Notes: generated by a model not told the origin, from the sequence alone. A stretch of DNA of 27,279 bases from CAZFLY01 sp964519995 (GCA_964519995.1 CAZFLY010000038.1:1-27279); one strand, 5' to 3'; shown: positions 8,486 to 15,693, counted from the first letter of the stretch. Program-made: numbers and translations.

Positions 8486-8635
8486 ATGGCGAAATCTAAG
8501 AGAAAGAAAGCACAAGCCTCAAGAAAGGGCAAAGCAGCGGAGGGTCAGCCAAAAGCCGGCGAATACGTGGGCTACCTTTTAGAGCTACACAAGTTGCAGG
8601 GCGTTCTACTCAACAAATTGCGTAAGGAAGTTTAG
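8486..8635 (+). CDS. Small basic protein, 49 residues, function unknown
   Basis: The start ATG at 8486 is chosen because AAAAAGG precedes it at 8471-8477; a GTG/ATG-like start at 8444 would overlap the predicted promoter leader. The N-terminal half is very basic (KSKRKKAQASRKGK), and the C-terminal half (GYLLELHKLQGVLLNKLRKEV) should form an amphipathic helix. There is no signal peptide and no domain I recognise. It is divergent from the S24 repressor and is the most obvious target of that repressor. A nucleic-acid-binding or peptide partner role would fit the charge but is speculation. Confidence 0.6.
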   Translation: MAKSKRKKAQASRKGKAAEGQPKAGEYVGYLLELHKLQGVLLNKLRKEV

Positions 8636-8721
8636 TAAGACCAACTACTGCCGCCCTGCTACCTTTTTTTACCGCCGACCTGCCACAAAACCAGCTCTGA
8701 CAGTACAGGGAACAAAACGTC

Positions 8722-8751
8722 CTAATCGTTGACGACATTCTGGCCGATTAG
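8722..8751. repeat. Inverted repeat CTAATCG ... CGATTAG
   Basis: Two 7-nt arms (8722-8728 and 8745-8751) in inverted orientation are separated by 16 nt, in the short gap before the interrupted nuclease-like gene. This may be an operator or a hairpin in its leader. No function can be assigned. Confidence 0.25.
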
Positions 8752-8809
8752 TTCGAATGTATAGGTAGGCGCTCGGTATTCTGACGGGGTAGTGAAGCGG
8801 ATTGGAACA

Positions 8810-9127
8810 ATGGAAACAACAGAAAAGATTGTCGAGGCATACGTCCGCTACGTGAAAGGCTGGGCAACAATACCAAACGTAAAATGTTTGGGTCAATATG
8901 AAATTGACCTTTTGGCAATCGATTTAAAAACGGAGGAACGTTATCACATAGAGAGCACAGTATCCGTTTCAGGTGCCTACAGCAAGCTTACTGCGAAGCC
9001 ATACAAGCCAGAACTGCTTCGGCGACGTGAGAGGGTAGCTGAGCAACGACGCACTATAGGCTATTTCGTGAAAAGGAAGTTCGCCACGCGCGGAGTCATT
9101 CAGACTTCAAAGAGACATGGTTTTTAG
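8810..9127 (+). CDS. PD-(D/E)XK nuclease-like protein, N-terminal part ending at an in-frame TAG
   Basis: This part encodes 105 residues from the ATG at 8810 (a GTG at 8792 would add six). It has the shape of a small PD-(D/E)XK-fold protein: an initial helix with Glu residues (TEKIVEAYVRYVKGW), the core strand pair with QYEIDLLAIDL, and RYHIESTVSV, where E-x-T stands in place of the usual E-x-K. The frame stops at TAG (9125-9127) inside a stretch reading KRHGF, but continues in the same frame for 71 codons with a sequence that completes the fold. The gene is therefore probably a nonsense-mutated pseudogene, or it contains a sequence error. The family call is from pattern, not from a search. 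Confidence 0.5.
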   Translation: METTEKIVEAYVRYVKGWATIPNVKCLGQYEIDLLAIDLKTEERYHIESTVSVSGAYSKLTAKPYKPELLRRRERVAEQRRTIGYFVKRKFATRGVIQTSKRHGF

Positions 9128-9343
9128 AAAGGGAATTACCGCAAAATAGTAGTAACCTGGGGAGCTACTGAGAAAGCGCAGAAAAAAGCGATGAATGCAG
9201 GGATAACGATATGGTATTTTCCGGATTTGATGAGGGAGATAAGAAATGGAATAAGCAACAGTCGGAGCTATTTCACTGATGACTCTATACGAACACTTCA
9301 TCTGTTTGACAAAGCGCTTAAGATAGAAAGTAAGTCTGATTAA
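9128..9343 (+). pseudogene. In-frame continuation of the nuclease-like gene after the TAG
   Basis: Directly after the TAG the same frame reads KGNYRKIVVTWGATEKAQKK and continues through AGITIWYFPDLMREI to a TAA at 9341-9343. The strand-helix pattern (IVVTWG, then a helix, then GITIWYF and a terminal helix) is what is expected for the C-terminal half of Mrr/resolvase-like restriction-fold proteins. No frameshift is needed to join the halves, only one sense codon in place of TAG (GAG or AAG would each differ by one base). Together the halves would make a protein of about 177 residues. Confidence 0.5.
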
Positions 9344-9368
9344 TGAGCGTGCCAAAGGCGGTACGGAA

Positions 9369-9959
9369 ATGAATACGTGGAATCTTTTCAAGAGGGAAGT
9401 ATTTGAGCTATTTGCAACGGTATTTGTGCCTGGAGGCATAGCGATTTGCCCATATGTGTTTGTGGCGCGCTTGTACTATCCCGGAGCTGTAGAAGTATGG
9501 GAAAATAACCAGGTTGTTCTATTTGGTGTGCTTGTTACGTTGGCGACTACAACGGGTCTAATTGTGGAAAGCGTAGGAAGCTGGGTAGAATCAAGTTTGT
9601 GGGACAACATAATCAAGAGAAAACGTAACGGCAGTCATTTGGAACAATGGTGGCAATATCTGAAGCTAAAAATGGACATTGAGCCGGTGGGGCAGAGGTA
9701 TCTGAGAACGAGGGTGATGGCAATGAAGTTTGACTTGGGCCTTGGGTTGGCTATACCGATTGCATTGGGAGGTTTGTTCTGGCTGCAACTACTCACGAAC
9801 ATGATGAGGTGGCTGTCATTTGGAGGCATTTCAGTTCTGCTTCTGACGCTATGCGGCTATCTACTGTGGGATTCGTATAAATGTGCCGTGCTTCTGGGCG
9901 AAATAAGACAGTGTATTCTGGAAGCGTTCGATCAGGCAGAGATAGAGGACAGCGGGTAA
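9369..9959 (+). CDS. Four-helix membrane protein, function unknown
   Basis: The protein has 196 residues. The ATG at 9369 follows a GGCGGTACGGA ribosome site. Hydrophobic segments lie at about residues 13-35, 47-68, 118-140 and 144-166, with a soluble loop between helices 2 and 3 holding many Trp and charged residues (WVESSLWDNIIKRKR, HLEQWWQYLKLK). The C-terminal tail is acidic. I do not recognise the family. It lies 25 nt downstream of the interrupted nuclease-like gene in the same direction, so the two may once have been one unit, possibly an accessory or defence-type pair, but there is no direct evidence for that. Confidence 0.6.
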   Translation: MNTWNLFKREVFELFATVFVPGGIAICPYVFVARLYYPGAVEVWENNQVVLFGVLVTLATTTGLIVESVGSWVESSLWDNIIKRKRNGSHLEQWWQYLKLKMDIEPVGQRYLRTRVMAMKFDLGLGLAIPIALGGLFWLQLLTNMMRWLSFGGISVLLLTLCGYLLWDSYKCAVLLGEIRQCILEAFDQAEIEDSG

Positions 9960-10132
9960 TAAGGTCGGAGAACGTGGGGGTAGACACATCTGGAGACTGC
10001 CACGGCCTGTTGGATAGGCCTGGTGATGACAATCCATTGTGCGTAACGCGTATTTCGTATTGTGTCATGCGTAGTGCATTAATAATCCACCAGAGTCAGA
10101 AATGGGCACATGTAAAAGGGCACACAAATTGA

Positions 10133-10160
10133 TTGACCACAGCTGCCGAATAGATATAAT
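10133..10160 (+). promoter_or_regulatory. Sigma70-type promoter of the TPP riboswitch-thiC transcript
   Basis: TTGACC (10133-10138) and a perfect TATAAT (10155-10160) are separated by 16 nt. The predicted start of transcription, near 10167, falls right at the beginning of the TPP aptamer, which strongly supports the assignment. The sequence between 9960 and 10132 shows nothing else I can identify. Confidence 0.75.
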
Positions 10161-10166
10161 AGGTTA

Positions 10167-10268
10167 GTTCGCTAGGGGTGGCTCGAAGCGGCCTGAGAAA
10201 AGACCCTTTGAACCTGATCAGGATAATCGCTTAAAAATCGATGAGGCCTGCGTAGGAAAGCGGTTTGA
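10167..10268 (+). ncRNA. TPP riboswitch (THI element)
   Basis: The conserved core blocks of the thiamine pyrophosphate aptamer are present in order: GGGG near 10174-10178, CTGAGA (10193-10198), ACCCTTTGAACCTGATC (10203-10219), GGATAAT (10221-10227) and GCGTAGGAAA (10250-10259). It lies directly upstream of thiC, the classical target. Binding of TPP would favour the downstream terminator at 10297-10324 and switch off thiamine synthesis. The phoB gene overlaps the end of thiC, so the same switch could affect it. Confidence 0.93.
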
Positions 10269-10296
10269 GCCGAATAAACTAAGATGGAAAAAAACG

Positions 10297-10324
10297 AGTC
10301 GCTTCCTGCGAAAGCGACTTTTTT
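10297..10324 (+). terminator. Intrinsic terminator, expression platform of the TPP riboswitch
   Basis: The stem AGTCGCTT (10297-10304) pairs perfectly with AAGCGACT (10312-10319) around a 7-nt loop and runs into a six-T tract, then ATTTAT. This is a typical Rho-independent terminator placed between the aptamer and thiC, so control is by premature termination. Confidence 0.85.
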
Positions 10325-10349
10325 ATTTATCGCCGGGAATATAGGACAA

Positions 10350-11669
10350 ATGACAACACAATTGCAATCGGCACAAGCCGGGAAGATTACTGAGCAAATG
10401 CAGTTCATTGCTCAGGCTGAGGGCGTCGAGGCGCAAGCGTTATGCGCTGAGATGGCAGCAGGGCGCGTGGTGATACCGGCAAATAAAGTGCATCTAAAGA
10501 TCGGCCTTCGACCAGTGGGAATTGGCAGAATACTGTTGACGAAGGTCAATGCCAATATCGGTACAAGCAGCGAGCGTTGCTCGTTAGAGGCAGAGATAGA
10601 AAAGTTAGAGGCGGCTCTTGCTGCGGGTGCGGACGCCGTGATGGATTTGAGTACCGGAGGCGACCTGGATAAGATTAGGTCGGAGCTTCTTGCGCGGTGT
10701 CCGGTGCCGTTTGGAACGGTGCCGATTTATCAGGTAATACAGGATAGAAACGTTGAGGATGTAGATGAGAAGGTGATCCTTGCTACGATTGAAAAGCAGG
10801 CGAAACAAGGGGTCGATTTTTTCACGATTCATGCGGGTGTTTTGAGGGAATATTTATCATTGGTCGAGAAGCGTGTGGCGGGAATTGTTAGTCGCGGTGG
10901 GGCGCTACTTGCCAGGTGGATGCTCCATCACAACAGGCAGAATCCCTTGTATGAGATGTTCGATGAGTTGTGCGGCCTGATGCGCGAATATGATGTGTGT
11001 TTTTCGCTCGGTGATGGGCTTCGGCCTGGAGCAATTGCGGATGCGACGGATGAGGCACAATTAGCGGAGTTGCGGACATTGGGCGAGCTTACGCAGCGAG
11101 CGCAAGAAAACGGCTGTCAGGTAATAGTGGAAGGACCTGGGCATGTGCCGTTTGATCAGATTCAGTACAACATGGAGATTCAACAAGAGATTTGTCACGG
11201 TGCACCGTTTTATGTGCTTGGGCCTGTAGTGACGGATATTGCTCCGGGTTACGACCATATAACATCGGCGATTGGCGGCACGGCTGCTGCATTTTACGGC
11301 GCTTCTTTTCTGTGCTATGTCACGCCGAGCGAGCATCTGGGACTACCTAACGCAGAGGATGTGCGGGTAGGAGTTATTGCTGCAAGGATTGCTGCTCATG
11401 CGGCGGATGTTGCGCGCGGCTTGAAAAACACAGCAGAGCTTGACAAAGAGCTTAGCATCGCGCGGAGTAATCTGGACTGGAAGGGGCATCTTGGTAGAGC
11501 GATTGATCCAGAAACTGCTGAGCGTGTGCACCTGCAGGCATGTGAGGAAACGGGGGCGAAAGAGATGCCTGCGGCGGATTACTGCTCAATGTGTGGACGC
11601 AACTGGTGCAGTGTGAGGATAAATAGAGAAATCCGCGAGGCGGCAAAAACAGGCAAAGGTTCGGTGTGA
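10350..11669 (+). CDS. thiC: Phosphomethylpyrimidine synthase ThiC
   Basis: ThiC is the radical SAM enzyme that converts aminoimidazole ribotide to hydroxymethylpyrimidine phosphate for thiamine. The chosen start (10350, 439 residues) follows AGGA at a good distance. An in-frame ATG at 10284 lies inside the riboswitch expression platform and would add 22 residues read through the terminator hairpin, so it is unlikely. Family features are the segments NANIGTS, AVMDLSTGGDL and SLGDGLRPG, then VEGPGHVP, and near the C-terminus the [4Fe-4S] motif CSMCGRNWC (C-x2-C-x4-C). The short length matches the form without the extra N-terminal region seen in enterobacteria. Its stop codon overlaps the start of phoB (TGATG arrangement). 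Confidence 0.96.
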   Translation: MTTQLQSAQAGKITEQMQFIAQAEGVEAQALCAEMAAGRVVIPANKVHLKIGLRPVGIGRILLTKVNANIGTSSERCSLEAEIEKLEAALAAGADAVMDLSTGGDLDKIRSELLARCPVPFGTVPIYQVIQDRNVEDVDEKVILATIEKQAKQGVDFFTIHAGVLREYLSLVEKRVAGIVSRGGALLARWMLHHNRQNPLYEMFDELCGLMREYDVCFSLGDGLRPGAIADATDEAQLAELRTLGELTQRAQENGCQVIVEGPGHVPFDQIQYNMEIQQEICHGAPFYVLGPVVTDIAPGYDHITSAIGGTAAAFYGASFLCYVTPSEHLGLPNAEDVRVGVIAARIAAHAADVARGLKNTAELDKELSIARSNLDWKGHLGRAIDPETAERVHLQACEETGAKEMPAADYCSMCGRNWCSVRINREIREAAKTGKGSV

Positions 11670-12352
11670 TGGGCAAACGCGAGATACTGATAATTGAGGA
11701 CGACCGGGACATTGTTGAGATGGTCGAATATAACCTTCAAGAGGAGGGATACGAGACTATCGCGGCGTTAGATGGACAAAAGGGAATTGAAAAGGCCCTG
11801 AGAGAAAAGCCGGATATAATTATCCTGGATATAATGCTGCCGGTGATGGACGGGTTTGAGGTATGCAGGACGCTAAAACATGACAGCAGGACGGCAGAGA
11901 TACCTGTGATAATCTTGAGCGCAAAATCGCGGGAAACGGATAAAGTCGTGGGTTTGGAATTGGGGGCGGACGACTACATGACCAAGCCTTTCAGTCCTCG
12001 GGAGCTTGTCGCAAGGATCCGGGCGATATTACGGAGGGGACGTGCAGAACGGCCAGTGAGCAAGATTGTTCGAGGGGACATCATAATAGATAATACAAGG
12101 CACAAAGTGACGATAGGCGGTGAGGATATTTCGCTTACGTTTACAGAGTTTAAGATCCTGGAGTATATGGCTCGGCGAGCAGGGATAGTGCTATCCAGGG
12201 AGCAGATTCTCGATGCTGTTTCCGGGGATGATTCTGTGGTCTGTGACAGAACGGTTGATGCGCACATAAAGTCGCTAAGGCGCAAGTTGGGTGATGCGAA
12301 GGATTATGTCGAGACTGTCAGGGGAGCAGGCTACCGATTCAAGGAAATGTAG
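11669..12352 (+). CDS. phoB: PhoB-type response regulator (receiver plus winged helix)
   Basis: The protein has 227 residues. The receiver domain (1-120) shows the acidic pocket (EDD near residue 10), the phospho-acceptor Asp54 in ILDIMLPVMDGFE, the conserved Thr/Ser region (LSAK) and the Lys in TKPFSP. The OmpR/PhoB winged-helix domain follows (about 130-225), with TFTEFKILEYMAR and the recognition helix RTVDAHIKSLRRKLG. Start: ATG at 11669 or GTG at 11666; both overlap the thiC stop and share an AAAGG site. The phoR gene begins on the very next base after its TAG. The neighbourhood (Pst, PhoU, Na+/Pi transport) identifies it as the phosphate regulator, and Pho-box-like repeats lie before both transport operons. 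Confidence 0.93.
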   Translation: MGKREILIIEDDRDIVEMVEYNLQEEGYETIAALDGQKGIEKALREKPDIIILDIMLPVMDGFEVCRTLKHDSRTAEIPVIILSAKSRETDKVVGLELGADDYMTKPFSPRELVARIRAILRRGRAERPVSKIVRGDIIIDNTRHKVTIGGEDISLTFTEFKILEYMARRAGIVLSREQILDAVSGDDSVVCDRTVDAHIKSLRRKLGDAKDYVETVRGAGYRFKEM

Positions 12353-13366
12353 ATGAGAAGCAAAATCATCTGGAAGTTCTTCGGTGCTTTTACATTTCTG
12401 ACGATTATCGTTGTTTTTGTTTTGAATTTCTTTGTGAGTCTGCGCCTGCGAGAGAACTTTGAGGGTAAAATATCCGAGAAGCTGCAAAGCAACGCGATAC
12501 TGGTGGGAGAATTACTACGGGAAGATTTGAAAGTGGCAAATTCTGCGGCTATTCAAGAAAAAGCAATGTTACTGGCAAAACGTTTCGGTTTTAGAATTAC
12601 CGTTATAGATCTGGATGGGAAGGTTTTGGGGGAAACCGAGAGAAAGCCAGCCGAGATGGAGGATCACAGAGACAGGTTAGAGGTTATTAAGGCAGTTAAA
12701 GACGGGTTTGGGCGAAGCACCCGGCTCAGCGATACACTCGGTTACAATATGCGGTACGTCGCAGTTCGTGTGGACGAGGCAGGCGAGATTCTTGGTATTG
12801 TCCGGATTGCGTTACCGCTTTCGGAGGTTCAGCTTGAAATACAGTCCATTTATAGAGTGGTCTTGGTCGGTGCAATTGCAGCAGTAGCAATTGCTCTAAC
12901 GGCAGCGTATTTTGTATCCCGCAGCATTACCGCACCGATCCGGGAAATGAAAGAAACAGCGGATGGAATTGCGAAGGGCAACTTTAGCAGAAAGGTAAAA
13001 GTCAGGGGTAAAGATGAACTCGCGCAGTTAGGCAGGTCACTGAACATGATGGCCGATGAATTGCAAGGACAGATGGAAAATCTAAAACGTATGGACCAGG
13101 TGCGGACGGATTTTGTGGCGAATGTCTCGCATGAACTCAAGACGCCGTTGACTCTTATTAAAGGTTATGTAGAGACGCTCGAAAACAAGGCAATCGATGA
13201 TAAGGCAAAGGCTCAGAAGTTCCTTGCGGTGATACGCGAGCATACGGACAGATTGGGTAACATTATCAACGATCTTCTTAGTCTGAGTGAGCTTGAGTTA
13301 TCGAAGGGATGTATTGAAAGAAGCACTTTTGACCTTAAGGGCACAATTGAGGAAGTTGCGATGTGA
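12353..13366 (+). CDS. phoR: PhoR-type sensor kinase, N-terminal part (sensor, HAMP, DHp) ending at an in-frame TGA
   Basis: This part encodes 337 residues. Helix 1 (about 8-28) and helix 2 (about 165-190) bracket a periplasmic sensor region of about 135 residues. A HAMP segment follows (RSITAPIREMKETADGIAKG), and then the HisKA domain with the phospho-accepting H260 in FVANVSHELKTPLTLIKGY. The frame stops at TGA (13364-13366) after KGTIEEVAM. The ATPase domain continues in the same frame from the next codon, so the gene is interrupted by a single stop and not by a frameshift. Family members usually have Leu or another hydrophobic residue here, and TTA or TTG would differ from TGA by one or two bases. 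As read, the product would lack ATP binding. Confidence 0.88.
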   Translation: MRSKIIWKFFGAFTFLTIIVVFVLNFFVSLRLRENFEGKISEKLQSNAILVGELLREDLKVANSAAIQEKAMLLAKRFGFRITVIDLDGKVLGETERKPAEMEDHRDRLEVIKAVKDGFGRSTRLSDTLGYNMRYVAVRVDEAGEILGIVRIALPLSEVQLEIQSIYRVVLVGAIAAVAIALTAAYFVSRSITAPIREMKETADGIAKGNFSRKVKVRGKDELAQLGRSLNMMADELQGQMENLKRMDQVRTDFVANVSHELKTPLTLIKGYVETLENKAIDDKAKAQKFLAVIREHTDRLGNIINDLLSLSELELSKGCIERSTFDLKGTIEEVAM

Positions 13367-13378
13367 TTTGAGCGGGCT

Positions 13379-13777
13379 ATGAGTGATAAAGGGCACAAGC
13401 TCAGTATCAGCACGGCGGGCGATGACTTTGAAATCGAGGCCGACCGGGCGAAGATCGAGCAAGTATTTGTGAATCTGATAGACAATGCAATAAAGTACAC
13501 GCCAGAGGGTGGGCGGATTGAAATTAGGATTCAGGACCAAGATGACACGGTGAGTGTGGTAGTAGAAGATAATGGCATCGGCATACCAAGAGAGGATCAA
13601 GAGCGGGTATTTGAGCGCTTCTACCGTGTGGACAAGGCTCGATCGCGCCAACTTGGGGGAACAGGATTGGGACTGGGGATAGCCAAGCATATTGTGCTGG
13701 CGCACAAAGGGACAATTCGCATTGAGAGCCAGGTCAACAAAGGCACCAGGGTTTTTGTAACGCTGCCCAGAAAATAG
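13379..13777 (+). CDS. phoR: PhoR C-terminal fragment (HATPase_c domain)
   Basis: This part encodes 132 residues from the ATG at 13379, in the same frame as the upstream phoR part; four codons (FERA) lie between the TGA and this ATG. All ATP-binding boxes are intact: the N box VNLIDNAIKYTPEGG, the G1 box VVEDNGIGIP, the F box VFERFYRVDKAR and the G2 box GGTGLGLGIAKHI. The fragment could be made separately only if ribosomes restart here; GAGCGGG nearby is a poor ribosome site. The break also lies inside the first helix of the ATPase domain, which argues against a designed split kinase. Confidence 0.8.
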   Translation: MSDKGHKLSISTAGDDFEIEADRAKIEQVFVNLIDNAIKYTPEGGRIEIRIQDQDDTVSVVVEDNGIGIPREDQERVFERFYRVDKARSRQLGGTGLGLGIAKHIVLAHKGTIRIESQVNKGTRVFVTLPRK

Positions 13778-13794
13778 TGCATCTGCGGCGGATC

Positions 13795-13848
13795 TTCATC
13801 AAATATTCATATATGCTTCATATTGCCTTCATATACATCGCGTATGCT
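13795..13848 (+). promoter_or_regulatory. Pho-box array and promoter of the Na+/Pi cotransporter gene
   Basis: Four hexamers start at exact 11-nt steps: TTCATC (13795), TTCATA (13806), TTCATA (13817) and TTCATA (13828). A TATGCT -10 box begins at 13843, 15 nt after the last hexamer starts. PhoB family proteins bind direct repeats with 11-nt phase that replace the -35 element, so this fits a PhoB-activated promoter. The same geometry occurs before pstS. Confidence 0.8.
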
Positions 13849-13873
13849 TCACAGATAGGGCTGAAGGGCATAT

Positions 13874-15004
13874 ATGAAGAAGGCTTTCGATATCGGTTCG
13901 CGATTATTGTTGGTGGGGGTTTTACTATATCTGTTCCTGGTCAGTATTGGGCTGATGGGAGCAGCATTCAAAGGATTCGGTAAAGGCTTTGCTGAAAATC
14001 TGATTCGGACAACTTCTAATCCCTTTGTGGGCTTGTTCGTTGGAATACTTGCTACGAGCGTTGTTCAAAGCTCATCGACAACAACATCAATAGTCGTTGG
14101 CATGGTAGGTTCTGGTGTTATTACAGTCGGTAGTGGCGTTTACATCGTTATGGGTGCGAACATCGGAACCACGGTAACAAATACGCTTGTATCTTTGGGG
14201 CACTTCACCAGACGCGACGAATTCAGGCGAGCTGTGGGTGCTGCAACCGTACACGATTTTTTCAACTTTATCTGCGTATGCGTTCTGTTTCCGTTGGAGC
14301 TGGCAACGGGGGTCTTGGAGAAGCTCGCTGTTTTGATGGGGACTTTGTTCAAAGATGTAGGCGGAATCAAATTCACAAGCCCTATCAAATTGGCCACCAG
14401 CCCTGCTGTACACTCCATGCAAGCCTTCATCGTCACGGCTATTGACTCCTTTTCTGTCGCTCGTATATGTGCATATATCTCGATGTTGGTCGTGTCTTTG
14501 TTGATGTTGTTTCTATCTCTTTACTTTCTTGTGTGCTGTATCAGGTCATTGATAATCAAGAGGGCAGAGATTATCTTGGATAATGTCATTACGAGGAGCA
14601 AGATTCTTGGGCTTGTTGCAGGATTGGTGTTCACTATCATTGTTCAAAGCAGTTCGGTTACAACTTCTTTACTGGTTCCCCTCGTGGCAGCAGGTGTTAT
14701 TACCGTCGAAGCGGCATTTTCTGTGACTATGGGTGCAAACATTGGGACAACCACCACATGCATTCTGGCATCATTCGCCACAGGAAACATTTCTGCTATC
14801 GTGGTTGCATTTGAGCATTTTTTGTTTAATACAATAGGAGTTTTAATGGTCTTTCCTGTGAAGGCCATTAGAATGATACCTATAAACCTTGCATTAGCTT
14901 TCGGTAACTTGGCTGCCCAAAAAAGAAGATATGCGCTGATTTATGTACTGGCAGTGTTTTTCGTTGTGCCGGCGCTATTAATATTCATATCAAAGTACAT
15001 ATAG
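13874..15004 (+). CDS. Na+/phosphate cotransporter (NptA / PNaS family)
   Basis: The protein has 376 residues and about 8-9 hydrophobic segments. It has the internal duplication typical of the family: QSSSTTTSIVVGMVGSGVIT in the first half and QSSSVTTSLLVPLVAAGVIT in the second, each followed by GANIGTT. The twin QSSS motifs form the substrate pathway. It imports phosphate using the sodium gradient and sits in the inner membrane. It is the first gene after the Pho-box array and is followed 14 nt later by a PhoU-like gene, so the two form an operon. Many relatives carry a fused C-terminal PhoU domain; here that domain is a separate gene. Confidence 0.92.
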   Translation: MKKAFDIGSRLLLVGVLLYLFLVSIGLMGAAFKGFGKGFAENLIRTTSNPFVGLFVGILATSVVQSSSTTTSIVVGMVGSGVITVGSGVYIVMGANIGTTVTNTLVSLGHFTRRDEFRRAVGAATVHDFFNFICVCVLFPLELATGVLEKLAVLMGTLFKDVGGIKFTSPIKLATSPAVHSMQAFIVTAIDSFSVARICAYISMLVVSLLMLFLSLYFLVCCIRSLIIKRAEIILDNVITRSKILGLVAGLVFTIIVQSSSVTTSLLVPLVAAGVITVEAAFSVTMGANIGTTTTCILASFATGNISAIVVAFEHFLFNTIGVLMVFPVKAIRMIPINLALAFGNLAAQKRRYALIYVLAVFFVVPALLIFISKYI

Positions 15005-15018
15005 GTAAGGAATAAAAG

Positions 15019-15693
15019 ATGTTCAAGAATCTGGTTGGTTTTTGGAAAGGCAAGGACTTTCTTACGGAGGTCTTTGAGGACTTCAAGAAAATGCTCGATG
15101 AGACGGACGCGATGTTCAAAATTGTCTGTGACCGTCTCCTTGAGAATAGGGATGAGACCGATTTGAAACAGAAGATATACGACATTGACAAGAAGGTGAA
15201 TCTGCTTCAGAAAACGATACGACGAAGGATAGTCGAGCATCTTACGCTCCAGCCGACGGTTAATGTCACGGCATGTTTGGTAATGATGAGTGTTGTCAAG
15301 GACGCGGAACGGATAGGGGACTATTCTAAAAATCTCTATGAAGTTGCAGAGCTGTTGGAAAAGCCAATAGACAGAACGGTCTATTCAGAGTACTTCGATG
15401 ACGTTGATAAGGAAATTGTGACGCTGTTTGAGCAGACCAAACGGGCATTTATTGAGGCCGACGAAGATAAGGCAAAGTCGGCATGGGATTACCATAGGCG
15501 CGTTGGGAAGGGCTGCGACCAAATTGTTGCCCAGATAGCTAAAAGCAAGTTGACTGTTAATGAAGCGGTGTGTTTTGCATTGATCGCAAGATATTTCAAG
15601 CGTCTGGTGTCACATCTGGTGAATATCGCTACTTCGGTTATTTTGCCGCTGAGTGACCTTGACTACTTCGACGAGCAAACCGACCAGGATTAA
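15019..15693 (+). CDS. PhoU-domain protein partnered with the Na+/Pi cotransporter
   Basis: The protein has 224 residues, all helical. The first PhoU repeat keeps the metal-binding pattern (VVKDAERIGDYSKNLYEVAE). The matching place in the second repeat is degenerate (RYFKRLVSHLVNIATS), with Lys-Arg in place of the usual Glu-Arg and no Asp. It probably regulates the adjacent cotransporter, as PhoU domains fused to such transporters are thought to do. It differs from the canonical PhoU encoded at 19358-20065. No clear intrinsic terminator follows before the pst promoter. Confidence 0.85.
   Translation: MFKNLVGFWKGKDFLTEVFEDFKKMLDETDAMFKIVCDRLLENRDETDLKQKIYDIDKKVNLLQKTIRRRIVEHLTLQPTVNVTACLVMMSVVKDAERIGDYSKNLYEVAELLEKPIDRTVYSEYFDDVDKEIVTLFEQTKRAFIEADEDKAKSAWDYHRRVGKGCDQIVAQIAKSKLTVNEAVCFALIARYFKRLVSHLVNIATSVILPLSDLDYFDEQTDQD

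Noticed and set aside
9960..10132. Possible mobile-element remnant upstream of the thiC promoter
   Set aside because: No transposase fragment, terminal inverted repeats or target duplication could be found.
13364..13366. TGA in phoR as a selenocysteine codon
   Set aside because: The aligned position is not a redox or catalytic site in histidine kinases, no selenocysteine-insertion hairpin was evident just downstream, and a one- or two-base change from Leu is simpler.
9125..13366. Alternative genetic code explaining both in-frame stops
   Set aside because: TAG and TGA both end intact, full-length genes in this window.
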